Source: Prosthecobacter sp.
GTDB taxonomy: Bacteria > Verrucomicrobiota > Verrucomicrobiia > Verrucomicrobiales > Verrucomicrobiaceae
Length of the DNA stretch: 64,000 nt
Assembly: GCA_021733925.1 (NCBI GenBank)
Contig: JAIPJY010000002.1
Location: 124,001-188,000, forward strand
Reading direction: 5' to 3'
The translations under genes and the position numbers were made by a program. Below the pieces are notes generated by a model. The model saw nothing but the letters and a program-made list of their open reading frames with translations. It searched no databases and was not told the DNA's origin. Shown one piece after another: positions 42,564 through 51,689 of the stretch. Position 1 is the stretch's first letter; every line of letters begins with the position of its first letter.

Positions 42564-43507
42564 TGCTCATGAAACACACCTGCGCTCTGCTACTCCTGCT
42601 GGTCTCCGCCCGCATCGCTGGCGCGCAGGCGCCGGGAGTGCCGGTTTATGCCGAAGGGCGTGGCGCACGGCCGAATGCGGTGCTGACTGAGCAGGCAAAG
42701 AAACTGCAGGGTGATTCGGAGCTGCTGTCCATGACAAAAGTCCTGGAGCAGGCGCAGCGTACGCAGTGCGATATCGTCCTGCCTGCCGCCGATTCGAAAC
42801 CCCTGACTGCTCGCGAACGCTGGCAGCGGGCACGCATGTCACATCTCCGCGTGGGCCAGTTTTACATTTGCTCCAAGTGTGACAAATGGCATCTCGATCT
42901 GTCGGGCGGCTATGTCATCACAGCAGACGGTGCGGTGGCCACGTGCGCGCATGTGATCGCGCCGCCACCCAACATGAAAGAAGGCTGGATGGTGGCGGTC
43001 ACCGAGGAGGATGTGGTCCTGCCCGTGACGGAAGTGCTGGCCTGCAATATCGGCACCGACTGCGCCATCATTCGCGTGAAGTCGGATCAGCCGCTCACCC
43101 CACTGCCGCTCAGTCTGGACGTGAGTCCGGGAGATGCTGTGTGGTGTTTCAGTGACCCCGATGGCAAGCGGGGCTATTTCAGCGAGGGCATTGTGAGCCG
43201 TTTTGTGAAGCGCCCTTTCATGACCAAAAAGGAGGCGGACAAGCTGCCCGAAGGCTCCGAGGTGGCGAAACCGGTGTGGCTTGAGACGACGACTGACTGG
43301 GCACCGGGATCGAGTGGTTCGGCGTTGATCGACCAGTTCGGCAATGCGGTGGGGCATGTGTCCGAAATCCAGACCGTGCTCGAAGAGTCGCTGCCGGCAC
43401 GAAAAAAGAAAAGTGAGGCAACAGTCATCCAGCAACTGGGCACTCAGATGGTGTTTCATCAGGCCATTGGTGCGGTGGAAGTGAAGGCTTTGGTGAAAAA
43501 GCCCTGA
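42563..43507 (+). CDS. Secreted trypsin-like serine protease
   Basis: 314 residues with a signal peptide (MLMKHTCALLLLLVSARIAGAQA; the ATG at 42569 is an equally good start). Chymotrypsin-fold triad: His130 in ATCAHVI, Asp166 in GTDCAIIRV, Ser251 in APGSSGSALID. Unlike HtrA/DegP there is no PDZ domain after the catalytic part. A Cys-x-x-Cys (residues 103-106, YICSKCDKWH) sits just before the protease domain and may bind metal or form a disulfide. Overlaps serS by one base. Substrate unknown. Confidence 0.82.
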   Translation: MLMKHTCALLLLLVSARIAGAQAPGVPVYAEGRGARPNAVLTEQAKKLQGDSELLSMTKVLEQAQRTQCDIVLPAADSKPLTARERWQRARMSHLRVGQFYICSKCDKWHLDLSGGYVITADGAVATCAHVIAPPPNMKEGWMVAVTEEDVVLPVTEVLACNIGTDCAIIRVKSDQPLTPLPLSLDVSPGDAVWCFSDPDGKRGYFSEGIVSRFVKRPFMTKKEADKLPEGSEVAKPVWLETTTDWAPGSSGSALIDQFGNAVGHVSEIQTVLEESLPARKKKSEATVIQQLGTQMVFHQAIGAVEVKALVKKP

Positions 43508-43563
43508 GTTTTTTTGCAACCTTGGCGAAACGACTGGGTTGGATGCTTCACCCCTGAAGTATT

Positions 43564-44082
43564 ATGACAACCAGCACCCGCCAGCCACGCACCACCACCC
43601 ACTCCGCGAAGACCGCCATGGCAGAGGGCGTCTCGCCGCTGAATGACCAGCCGGCGTTGATTGCGAAGACAAACATCCACTTTCAGGCGCTGGTGGAGCG
43701 CACGCTGACGGAGCTGAAGCTGGACGGCCTGCTGCGGCCCGGCATGGCTCCGGTGCTGTTTGCGCTTTATGTAGAGGACGGCTGCATCATCAAGGAGCTC
43801 GCGAGCCGCACCCAGCGTTCGGCAGCGGCGCTGAATTCTCTGCTGGGCCGCCTCGAAAAATCGGGCGTGGTCACCCTGCGCACCTGCCCGCAGGACGGTC
43901 GTGCGGTCCGCGTGCGCCTCACGGCCAAAGGGCGTGAAATCGAGCCTCGTGTGCGTGAACTGCACCGCCGTGTGGTGGCTGCCGTGGAGCACGGTCTGAC
44001 GGCGGGCGAGGCGAAACAGATCTCTGGCATGCTGCGCCGCATCATCGCCGGCCTTCAACAAGACGAGACCCTGCAAAATTAA
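43564..44082 (+). CDS. MarR-family transcriptional regulator
   Basis: 172 residues. A winged helix-turn-helix spans about 55-125: IIKELASRTQRSAAALNSLLGRLEKSGVV is the recognition helix region, and CPQDGRAVRVRLTAKG is the DxR wing typical of MarR. The first ~30 residues are a polar extension. It is followed after 34 bp by a secreted esterase, a plausible regulatory target. Ligand unknown. Confidence 0.9.
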   Translation: MTTSTRQPRTTTHSAKTAMAEGVSPLNDQPALIAKTNIHFQALVERTLTELKLDGLLRPGMAPVLFALYVEDGCIIKELASRTQRSAAALNSLLGRLEKSGVVTLRTCPQDGRAVRVRLTAKGREIEPRVRELHRRVVAAVEHGLTAGEAKQISGMLRRIIAGLQQDETLQN

Positions 44083-44116
44083 TTGTACGCCATCCAATCT
44101 ATCACAAAACTCACCC

Positions 44117-45280
44117 ATGAAACACATCGCCTGCCTCCTCCTGATGGTCGCATCATTCACCAGTGCCCGTGCACAGCAGCAACAGCGCGCCCCTGAGGGT
44201 GTCAAAGGACTGCGTGATCTCGTTTATGTCGAAGGAGGGCACGAGCGGCAAAAGCTCGACCTCTATCTGCCTGAGAAAGCTGAAGGCCCGCTGCCCCTCA
44301 TCATCTGGGTGCATGGTGGTGGCTGGCAGAACGGCAGCAAGGACGGCTGCCCACCCCTGCGTGCCGGTTTTGTGGCGCAGGGTTATGCGGTGGCCAGCAT
44401 CAATTACCGCCTGAGCGGGCATGCGGTGTTCCTGGCGCAGATTGAGGATTGCAAAGCCGCGATCCGCTGGCTGCGGGCGCATGCCAAGGAGTATTCGCTC
44501 GATCCGCAGCGCTTTGGCGTGTGGGGCAGTTCGGCAGGCGGGCATTTGGTGGCGCTGATCGGCACCAGCGGCGATGTGAAGGAATTCGACGTGGGTGCCA
44601 ACCTGGATCAATCCAGCCGCGTTCAGGCAGTGTGCGACTACTACGGGCCGACGGACTTCACGGTGTTCGTCACCACACCGGGCTACGAGAGCCATGCGAC
44701 GGATGCTTCACCGGAGGCGAAGCTGATCGGTGGTGCCGTGATGAAAAACAAAGACAAGGCCGCGCGGGTCAATCCGATCACCTATGTGAGCAAGGATGAT
44801 CCACCCTTTCTCATGGTGCATGGCGACAAGGATCCCACCGTTCCGATCAATCAGAGCCAGCTCCTGTTTGATGCGCTGAAGATGACCGAGGTTAGCGCCC
44901 ATTTTCACACGATCCACGGCGCAGGACACGGTGGGCCGGGATTCGCAGGCAAAAACATCGACGAGATGGTCAGCCAATTCTTCGCCGAACGGCTGAAAAG
45001 CAGTTCGGCAAAGGCCGAAGCCCTCCTCTCCGAAAGCACCGCCGATGCGGCGATGATGGAGCGTGAACCACGCAAAGGCATGCCTCCTGCAGGCGGGCGG
45101 CGCGGTATTCCCTGGGAGGTGATCACCGGCCGCGATGACAAGGACAAGGACGGCAAGGTCAGCAAAGAGGAGTTCAGCGGTCCGTCCCAGCTCTTCCAAC
45201 TGCTAGACCAAAACAGCGACGGCATGCTGGAGAAGTCGGAGCATGAGTCCTTCGTGAACCGGCCCGGCCCGCGCCCGTAA
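44117..45280 (+). CDS. Secreted alpha/beta-hydrolase esterase with C-terminal EF-hands
   Basis: 387 residues with a signal peptide (MKHIACLLLMVASFTSARAQ). Hormone-sensitive-lipase/acetyl-esterase features: oxyanion motif HGGGW (66-70), nucleophile Ser139 in GVWGSSAGGH, acid Asp238 in HGDKDPTVP, and His270 in HGAGHG. A linker leads to two calcium-binding EF-hand loops, DKDKDGKVSKEEF and DQNSDGMLEKSEH (~345-380). Esterase/EF-hand fusions are frequent in Planctomycetes and Verrucomicrobia and may act on acetylated polysaccharide. Calcium dependence is inferred. Confidence 0.9.
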   Translation: MKHIACLLLMVASFTSARAQQQQRAPEGVKGLRDLVYVEGGHERQKLDLYLPEKAEGPLPLIIWVHGGGWQNGSKDGCPPLRAGFVAQGYAVASINYRLSGHAVFLAQIEDCKAAIRWLRAHAKEYSLDPQRFGVWGSSAGGHLVALIGTSGDVKEFDVGANLDQSSRVQAVCDYYGPTDFTVFVTTPGYESHATDASPEAKLIGGAVMKNKDKAARVNPITYVSKDDPPFLMVHGDKDPTVPINQSQLLFDALKMTEVSAHFHTIHGAGHGGPGFAGKNIDEMVSQFFAERLKSSSAKAEALLSESTADAAMMEREPRKGMPPAGGRRGIPWEVITGRDDKDKDGKVSKEEFSGPSQLFQLLDQNSDGMLEKSEHESFVNRPGPRP

Positions 45281-45347
45281 GAGGGCCGAAATTTCGCTTC
45301 CCCAATCGATTTTTGAACTGTAAACATCTCTTGAACTCAAACAGGAC

Positions 45348-46304
45348 ATGTTCCAGCACCAAATCACCTTCGCGTTGGCTGCTCTTCTGGGCATGGTCGT
45401 CTCATCCAAAATTCACGCTGAAGGTGACTGGAGTGTGAAAAGCGCGGAACGGCCCAAGGTCGCGATCTATGCCGAGGATGTCACCGTGGATGGGACCCGT
45501 CGCCCCGATCTGGGCCGGGCTTTGGCGGACAGCCTCAGCACCAACCTGCTGCGTCGTGGTCAGATGCGGGTGTTTAATCTCACCACCGAGGAGACCAAGA
45601 ATGGAACGCAAACTCTGGCGGTGCCCAAGGATGCGCAGGGCAGGACGCCCGCTCTCGACAAGGACATCGACTACCTGCTGAGCTTCAATTTGTTTTCCAA
45701 CGCCAACGAGCATCGCCTGACGGTGAAGAAGACGCGCGTTTCGACTTCGGAGCTGATGGATTCCCACCAGTTCTTCACCTATGGCCGGGTGAGTGATGTG
45801 TTCGCGCTCGTGGGCAAAATCGTGGATCGTGTCGATCCGCTGCCAGTACGCCACAATTTCCCGATCACGCAATCTCCTGCGGCGATCCGTGCCGCGCAGC
45901 CTGATCAAACTCCGTATCAGGCATGGTGGAATGGCGATTACTCCAATCCGGGCAGCCCGGCCTATGATCCATGGCGTGCCAACAATGTGGCGCAGTATGA
46001 TCTCAGCAAGGTGCCGAAGGCGCTGACCTACCAGGAGCTCGGCTCCATCCAGCATATCGACACCACCTGGCGGTTCACCGTCGTCAAGCCGGTCAAAGGT
46101 GTGCAGTTACGCAGCCGTGATCCGCTGCATGTGCTCTACGATGAAGGCGACGTGTATGCCAATCTGCGCGTCGGCACGGTGGAGCGTGAAGGAGTCATCG
46201 CTGACTACGGCGGCATCACACCGGAGCACCACAAGCTCTTCAATGGGGACAAGGTTTTCGGCTGGTACTCACCTCCTCCGGAGAAGGCGGCGAACACGAA
46301 GTAG
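45348..46304 (+). CDS. Secreted protein of unknown function (FlgO/CsgG-like region)
   Basis: 318 residues with a signal peptide (FALAALLGMVVSSKIHA). Residues ~35-160 (VAIYAEDVTVDG, LGRALADSLSTNLLRRGQMRVFN, DIDYLLSFNLFSN) have the look of the CsgG/FlgO-type domain, in which a short oligomer is assembled in the envelope; the rest, with many Trp/Tyr (PYQAWWNGDYSNPG), is unfamiliar. Resemblance is weak and no partner genes are present. Confidence 0.5.
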   Translation: MFQHQITFALAALLGMVVSSKIHAEGDWSVKSAERPKVAIYAEDVTVDGTRRPDLGRALADSLSTNLLRRGQMRVFNLTTEETKNGTQTLAVPKDAQGRTPALDKDIDYLLSFNLFSNANEHRLTVKKTRVSTSELMDSHQFFTYGRVSDVFALVGKIVDRVDPLPVRHNFPITQSPAAIRAAQPDQTPYQAWWNGDYSNPGSPAYDPWRANNVAQYDLSKVPKALTYQELGSIQHIDTTWRFTVVKPVKGVQLRSRDPLHVLYDEGDVYANLRVGTVEREGVIADYGGITPEHHKLFNGDKVFGWYSPPPEKAANTK

Positions 46305-46357
46305 GGTTGATATGGCTTTGACGTGGGCTATTGGCACAGCCGCCAAATCCCGCCCCC

Positions 46358-47959
46358 ATGCTGCAGCTCTCCCAGGTTCTCCTTCCCGTCGATTATCAAG
46401 ATGATGATCTGCGTCGTGCGGTGGTGAAACAGCTGGGTGCGAACGATGGAGACGTCATCAGCTTCAAGGTGAAGCAGCGGGCGATCGATGCGCGGCGCGG
46501 GCATGTGGAGTTTAGCTTCACGCTTCTTGTGGAAGTGAAAGATGAGGCGCACGTTCTCAAGCGCATCGGCAAAAATCCACGCATCGGCCCGGCCACGGAG
46601 GAGATCTATCAGGAGGTGGCGGCAAACGTGGCGCATTCGGCATCTGCGCGGCCGGTGATCGTCGGCACCGGGCCGTGTGGGCTGTTTTGCGGCCTGCTGC
46701 TGGCGCGTGCGGGCTTGAAGCCGCTGCTGCTGGAGCGCGGCAAGGCCGCGGGGGACCGTGCGCGTGATGTGACCGGCTTTTGGCGTCGCGGCTGGGATTT
46801 CAATCCTGAATCGAACGTGCAGTTTGGCGAAGGCGGGGCCGGCACCTTTTCGGACGGCAAGCTCTACACGCAGATTCGCGATCGTGAGCACCGCATCCCC
46901 TGGCTGCTGCGTGAAATGGTGGCCGCAGGGGCGCCGGAGGATATTTTGACCAAAAGCAGGCCGCACATCGGCACAGACAGGCTCATCAAGGTCGTGAGGC
47001 ATGTGCGCGAGGAAATCATCGCCTTGGGTGGCGAGGTGCGTTTTAGCGCCCGCGTGGCGGATGTAGTGATCGAGGACGGCGTGATGCGTGCGCTGACGCT
47101 GGCGGATGGGGAAACGATCGAGGGCTCGCGTTTCATTTTCGGCATCGGCCACAGTTCGCGTGATACATTTTACATGCTGCATCGGCATGGTGTGCCGTTT
47201 GAGGCCAAGCCGTTTTCCATCGGTGTGCGCATTGAGCACCCGCAGAAACTGATCGACCGCAGCCTGTACGGCAAATGGGCCGGAGATAAGCGGCTGGGTT
47301 CAGCGCCCTACAAGTTCGTCGCGCACTGCGGCACAGGACGCGCCGCCTACAGTTTTTGCATGTGTCCCGGCGGACTCGTCGTGGCGGCTACGTCGGAGCC
47401 GGGCATGGTGGTGACCAACGGCATGAGCAGCTACGCCCGCGAGGAGTCGAATGCCAACAGCGGCTTCATGGTGGATGTGCGGCCCGAGGACATGCCTGCG
47501 GGAGATGTGCTGAGCGGCATCGAGTTTCAGCGCAATCTTGAGCGCCGGGCCTTCGTGCTCGGCGGTGGCAATTATCATGCGCCAGCGCAGTTGCTGGGCG
47601 ATTTCCTCGCAGGACGCGCCTCGACCGGCCCGGGCAAGGTGCTGCCTTCCTATGAGCCGGGCGTGGTGTGGTCGAATTTGTGCGAGGTGCTGCCCGAATA
47701 CACGATTGAGACGATTCAGGAGGCGATTCCGCGCATCGATAAAACCCTGCCAGGCTTCGCTCTGGAGGACGCGGTGCTCACGGGTGTCGAAACACGCAGT
47801 TCCTCGCCCGCCCGCATCCCACGTGATCCGCAGACGCTGGAATGCACCGGCGTGAAGCATTTTTACCCAGCGGGTGAAGGTGCGGGCTACGCTGGCGGCA
47901 TCATCTCCGCTGCTGCGGATGGCATGCGAGTGGCTGAGGCGATCTTACGCGAGGGCTGA
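46358..47959 (+). CDS. FAD-dependent dehydrogenase (COG2509 type)
   Basis: 533 residues from the ATG at 46358; a TTG further upstream is less likely. An N-terminal ~90-residue domain (LLPVDYQDDDLRRAVVKQL...IDARRGHVEFSFTLLVEV) precedes the FAD fold (PVIVGTGPCGLFCGLLLARAGL). Characteristic segments are GEGGAGTFSDGKLYT and a C-terminal FYPAGEGAGYAGGI. The family is widespread and its reaction is not established. Its 3' end overlaps the convergent phosphatase gene by 15 bases. Confidence 0.85.
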   Translation: MLQLSQVLLPVDYQDDDLRRAVVKQLGANDGDVISFKVKQRAIDARRGHVEFSFTLLVEVKDEAHVLKRIGKNPRIGPATEEIYQEVAANVAHSASARPVIVGTGPCGLFCGLLLARAGLKPLLLERGKAAGDRARDVTGFWRRGWDFNPESNVQFGEGGAGTFSDGKLYTQIRDREHRIPWLLREMVAAGAPEDILTKSRPHIGTDRLIKVVRHVREEIIALGGEVRFSARVADVVIEDGVMRALTLADGETIEGSRFIFGIGHSSRDTFYMLHRHGVPFEAKPFSIGVRIEHPQKLIDRSLYGKWAGDKRLGSAPYKFVAHCGTGRAAYSFCMCPGGLVVAATSEPGMVVTNGMSSYAREESNANSGFMVDVRPEDMPAGDVLSGIEFQRNLERRAFVLGGGNYHAPAQLLGDFLAGRASTGPGKVLPSYEPGVVWSNLCEVLPEYTIETIQEAIPRIDKTLPGFALEDAVLTGVETRSSSPARIPRDPQTLECTGVKHFYPAGEGAGYAGGIISAAADGMRVAEAILREG

Positions 47960-48427
47960 GCGAATGTGCGCCAGCACGCCGCGGCAGCCGTCTTCGAGCA
48001 GATCCAGCACGAGTTCGAAGCCCTGCTCGCCGCCGTAGTAGGGGTCCGGCACCTCGGTTTCCTGATGGTCGGTGCAGAAGTCGCAGAACAGACGGATTTT
48101 CGAGTCGAACTGGGATGCGCGGTCAAAGGACTTCAAGTCACGCAGGTTTTGCCGGTCCATGACGAGGACGAGGTCGTAGTCGCTCAAATCGTTTTCGGTG
48201 ACCTGCCGGGCACGGCTGCTGAGGTCATAGCCTCGATTTTGTGCAGCCGTGCGCATCCTTTGATCCGGCAGTTTCCCTGCGTGCCAGCCACCTGTGCCCG
48301 CCGAACGGATCGAGATGCGATCAGCGAATCCTTTAGCTTCAATCAACGAACGCATGACGCCCTCTGCCGCAGGCGAGCGGCAGATATTGCCCAGGCAGAC
48401 AAAAAGGAGGCGAAAGGGGGCGGCCAT
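47945..48427 (-). CDS. Low-molecular-weight protein tyrosine phosphatase
   Basis: 160 residues from the ATG at 48427, which leads straight into the P-loop FVCLGNICRSP (C-x5-R: Cys11 to Arg17). The general-acid aspartate is in VPDPYYGGEQGF near the C-terminus. Bacterial members often regulate capsule or exopolysaccharide kinases, or arsenate reduction; no such genes are nearby. The frame open upstream of this start is not needed. Confidence 0.92.
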   Translation of the reverse strand: MAAPFRLLFVCLGNICRSPAAEGVMRSLIEAKGFADRISIRSAGTGGWHAGKLPDQRMRTAAQNRGYDLSSRARQVTENDLSDYDLVLVMDRQNLRDLKSFDRASQFDSKIRLFCDFCTDHQETEVPDPYYGGEQGFELVLDLLEDGCRGVLAHIRSALA

Positions 48428-48485
48428 GAGTGCAGCTAGACCAGTGAAGGGCTGTTCACAAACAAAACCACCTCCTGTCAGCAAG

Positions 48486-48500
48486 GGATGCCAGGCATCC
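48486..48500. promoter_or_regulatory. Perfect palindrome in a divergent spacer
   Basis: GGATGCC-a-GGCATCC lies about 60 bases upstream of the phosphatase start and 100 bases upstream of citrate synthase. It could be an operator for a dimeric regulator or a small REP-type hairpin. A related half (TGCCTGGCATC) occurs at about 16242. Confidence 0.3.
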
Positions 48501-48599
48501 CCCTCGGAAGATTTCTTTCCCTGTAAACGAGTCTTTGGTTGAGGCGTAGTTTGAGCACGCTATCTGCTATGAAAACCTTAACCCCACGCCCCTCACCCC

Positions 48600-49721
48600 A
48601 TGTCTGTTGTATCTAAAGGTCTCGAAGGAATCGTAGCTGCTGAAACTCGTCTCGGGGAGGTGAACGGCGCGGAAGGCATCTTGTTTTATTGTGGTTATGA
48701 CATCAACGAGCTCGTCAAAGTCAGCTATGAAGAGGTTGTTTACCTGCTTTATTACAACAAGCTCCCCAATCGCGCCGAACTCAACAAGCTGACCACTGCG
48801 CTCCGTGCAGAACGTGAGCTTCCGCAGGGTGTCATTGACTTCCTCAAGGCTGCGCCGAAAACCGCGAAGCCCATCGATGTCATGCGCACCGCCGTCTCGA
48901 TGCTCGGCTGCTATGACTTGAGTCGTTATGACCTTGAAGTCAGTGAAAACATGGCCAATGCCATCCGCCTGACTTCGCAGATCGGGGTCATTGCGGCTTA
49001 CTTCCATCGTGCGCGCCAAGGGCTGGAACTGCCTCCTGTGCGCAAGGACCTCAGCGAAGCCGCCCACTTCCTGTATCTGATGAACGGCGAAGTGCCGAGC
49101 AAGGAGGCCGAAAAGACCCTCGACATCGCCTACATCCTGCATGCCGAACACGGATTCAATGCCTCCACCTTCACCGCCCGCGTCGTGGCTTCGACGCTGA
49201 GCGACATGTTCTCGGCCATCAGTGCCGCCATCGGTGCCCTCAAAGGACCGCTGCACGGCGGTGCCAATGAAGGCGTGATCCACATGCTCGAAGAGATCGG
49301 ATCGCCTGACAAGGTGGATGCCTGGGTCGCCGACGCCCTTGCTCAGAAGAAAAAGATCATGGGCATTGGCCATCGCGTTTACAAGGTGCTCGACCCCCGC
49401 GCTCCGCATCTGCGTGAGATGGCGATACAGCTCACCAGCCAGTTGGGAGAGTCAAAGTGGATCCAGATGTCCGAGCGCATCGCCCAGATCATGCGCGAGC
49501 AGAAGGGCCTGAATGCGAATGTCGATTTCTACAGCGCCACGGTTTACTACAGCCTCGGCATTCCGACCGACCTGTTCACACCGATCTTCGCCATCGCCCG
49601 TATGAGCGGCTGGACCGCCCATGTGCTGGAGCAGTGGAGCGAAAACCGCCTGTTCCGTCCGCTCAGCCAATACGTCGGCAAACCGTATGGCCAGAAGGTC
49701 GTGCCGATTGACGAGCGCTGA
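48600..49721 (+). CDS. Citrate synthase
   Basis: Condenses acetyl-CoA with oxaloacetate, opening the TCA cycle. At 373 residues it is the short dimeric type (CitZ/PrpC-like), not the longer hexameric GltA. Catalytic His in GPLHGGANEGV, second His in GIGHRVYKVLDPRAP, Asp in NVDFYSATVYYSLGIP. A 2-methylcitrate synthase role cannot be excluded by motif, but no propionate genes are nearby. The gene stands alone. Confidence 0.92.
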   Translation: MSVVSKGLEGIVAAETRLGEVNGAEGILFYCGYDINELVKVSYEEVVYLLYYNKLPNRAELNKLTTALRAERELPQGVIDFLKAAPKTAKPIDVMRTAVSMLGCYDLSRYDLEVSENMANAIRLTSQIGVIAAYFHRARQGLELPPVRKDLSEAAHFLYLMNGEVPSKEAEKTLDIAYILHAEHGFNASTFTARVVASTLSDMFSAISAAIGALKGPLHGGANEGVIHMLEEIGSPDKVDAWVADALAQKKKIMGIGHRVYKVLDPRAPHLREMAIQLTSQLGESKWIQMSERIAQIMREQKGLNANVDFYSATVYYSLGIPTDLFTPIFAIARMSGWTAHVLEQWSENRLFRPLSQYVGKPYGQKVVPIDER

Positions 49722-49807
49722 TTGAAGCGGTCGGAGCGTGGATTTGGCTAATTTTGCATGCTGCAAAGGTGGCAAAACCTTGTGTTTGCCATTAACGTAG
49801 ATGTTTC

Positions 49808-51631
49808 ATGCGTCTCCTTTCAACTGTCGGAGCCGTCGCTGTGGTGCTCGGCACGCAACTGATGGCGCAGCCAGCTACACGTCTCGTGTGGCAGCCGGTG
49901 CAGGAGTATTTCATTCATCGTGATGAAAAGCAGCAGGTGGTCGCGGGGACCAAGCGGCTGAATTCGTTCACCGCTTACACGCACATCGGCACCGATTTCG
50001 GCTTTCATGGGCCGGCGGAGCACGAAATCGAATGGCTGACGGATGAAATCGTGGTGCACCTCGGCCAGCAGCCGGAGGCATGGGCGGGCATGTGGCACAG
50101 CCTGGCCGGGCAGGCGCGGAATACCGACCGAGTGATGGATTTCACGCATGCCTTTCCCGAGCCGGTCACTGCCGGATACCAGCCACGCGTCACGGCGGTG
50201 ATGATCAAGGCCGCCGGGCAGGGCAAGATCAAGGTCGAAATCAAATCTCCCACCGACGAATTGCGCTGGACGCAGATGATCGAGCCCAATGATCCGCACT
50301 ACCAAATGTTCGTGCATCCCGTGGCCCCGGAGGCTGTGCGGGACGGGAAAACCATCGTGTGGACGGCAGAACCTGGTGCGGAAGTGAAAGTGTCAGGCCT
50401 GTTTCTCGGCATCGAGATGCCCCAGATCCCCTGGGATGCCTATGCTTTCCTCGCCTCGTATTCGAAGATCGCGCGCAGTTATTCCATTGAGACCGGTTTC
50501 GTGCGTGATCGTGCCCACATTGAGGAGGGGGCGTTTGAGTCTGTCTCCGCCACCGGCATGTACGTCCTGGCCTCGGCGGCTGCTGCGCAGGAGCCGTTGG
50601 GCGTCGTGACAGCAGATTACGCACGCTGGGTGCTCGCGCGGACGCATGAGGCGATGAAGAAGCTCAAAACCGGGCGCGGACTGCTGCCGCATTTTGTGCA
50701 TCGGCTTGGGCATGAGAACGCCTACTGCATCCATCCGGGCACCGAATTCAGCACGGTGGACACGGCGATCTACGCACAGTCCATGCTGCTGGCAGCGATC
50801 ATGCTGGATGTGCCCTCAGTGGCCGAAGACCTCATCCAGCAGATCAAAGAGATCGACTTCAATCTGCTGCACCTGCCCGATGGCCATCTCTCGCACGGTC
50901 TTGCCGACGACGGCATCACACTTCTGCCGCATGGCTGGCATGACTGGGGCGGTGAAACAACCCTGGTGATGCTCATGGAAGGCATCGCCAACCCCGAACA
51001 CCGCCCGCCTCCCATGCGTTCTCCGGGAAAGGCCTGGCAGGGCACCGGATTCATCACCGAACTGCAGAGTTTGTTTCATCCCGATTTCGACAGTGATGTG
51101 CCCGATGCGCATGACGGTGTCCGCTGGCTCAGTGTGCGCCGTGCCATGCTGGGGGCGCAGCGTGCCTACATTCCAAATCGCTGGCCGCAGTCCCATGCGG
51201 CACGCAACGGCATCTACGGTCTCTCTGCGGGAGAAAATCAGGCAGGCAATGGCTACTATGTGGGCGGCGTCGATCTGCCGGACCAAAAGCTCATCCATCC
51301 GCACTACATCCTGATGTCTTCCACACTGAACCCGCAGACAGCGGAGACGTATGGCCTGCTGGAGCGCATGGAGAAGGCCAGCTACTTCCCGCCATGGGGC
51401 ATGGTCGAAAATCTCAATGTCGATGGCCGCAGCTACCTGCCGATGGAAGGATCGCTGAATGCCGGCTTCGAGGCTCTGAGCGCCTACCATCTGTTCGCCA
51501 AACACCGCAAAATCCCGGACGCCATTTATGAGGCCAGCCTGAAAAGTCCGCAAATTCGCCGCGCCATGCAGCTGTTCTATCCCACTGCACCCAAGCCAGC
51601 GGGTGGGGACAAGGAGACCGCCTCGCAGTAG
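49808..51631 (+). CDS. Secreted glycoamylase-like (alpha/alpha toroid) protein
   Basis: 607 residues with a signal peptide (MRLLSTVGAVAVVLGTQLMAQ). A beta-rich N-terminal part (~25-200) is followed by a helical region whose landmarks match the glycoamylase-like family (PF10091 type, related to GH144 beta-1,2-glucanases): EFSTVDTAIYAQSMLLAAI (cf. S.xDTALL), RNGIYGLSAGENQAG (cf. GLTASDGP), IHPHYILMSS and YLPMEGSLNAGFEALSAYH. This is pattern recognition, not a computed match. Likely acts on an extracellular glucan. Followed after 58 bp by obgE. Confidence 0.6.
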   Translation: MRLLSTVGAVAVVLGTQLMAQPATRLVWQPVQEYFIHRDEKQQVVAGTKRLNSFTAYTHIGTDFGFHGPAEHEIEWLTDEIVVHLGQQPEAWAGMWHSLAGQARNTDRVMDFTHAFPEPVTAGYQPRVTAVMIKAAGQGKIKVEIKSPTDELRWTQMIEPNDPHYQMFVHPVAPEAVRDGKTIVWTAEPGAEVKVSGLFLGIEMPQIPWDAYAFLASYSKIARSYSIETGFVRDRAHIEEGAFESVSATGMYVLASAAAAQEPLGVVTADYARWVLARTHEAMKKLKTGRGLLPHFVHRLGHENAYCIHPGTEFSTVDTAIYAQSMLLAAIMLDVPSVAEDLIQQIKEIDFNLLHLPDGHLSHGLADDGITLLPHGWHDWGGETTLVMLMEGIANPEHRPPPMRSPGKAWQGTGFITELQSLFHPDFDSDVPDAHDGVRWLSVRRAMLGAQRAYIPNRWPQSHAARNGIYGLSAGENQAGNGYYVGGVDLPDQKLIHPHYILMSSTLNPQTAETYGLLERMEKASYFPPWGMVENLNVDGRSYLPMEGSLNAGFEALSAYHLFAKHRKIPDAIYEASLKSPQIRRAMQLFYPTAPKPAGGDKETASQ

Positions 51632-51689
51632 CAGGGACATGAAGCTAAGCCTTGCTCCCATGCCCATCCCCGGTTAACTGGACCGTCAC

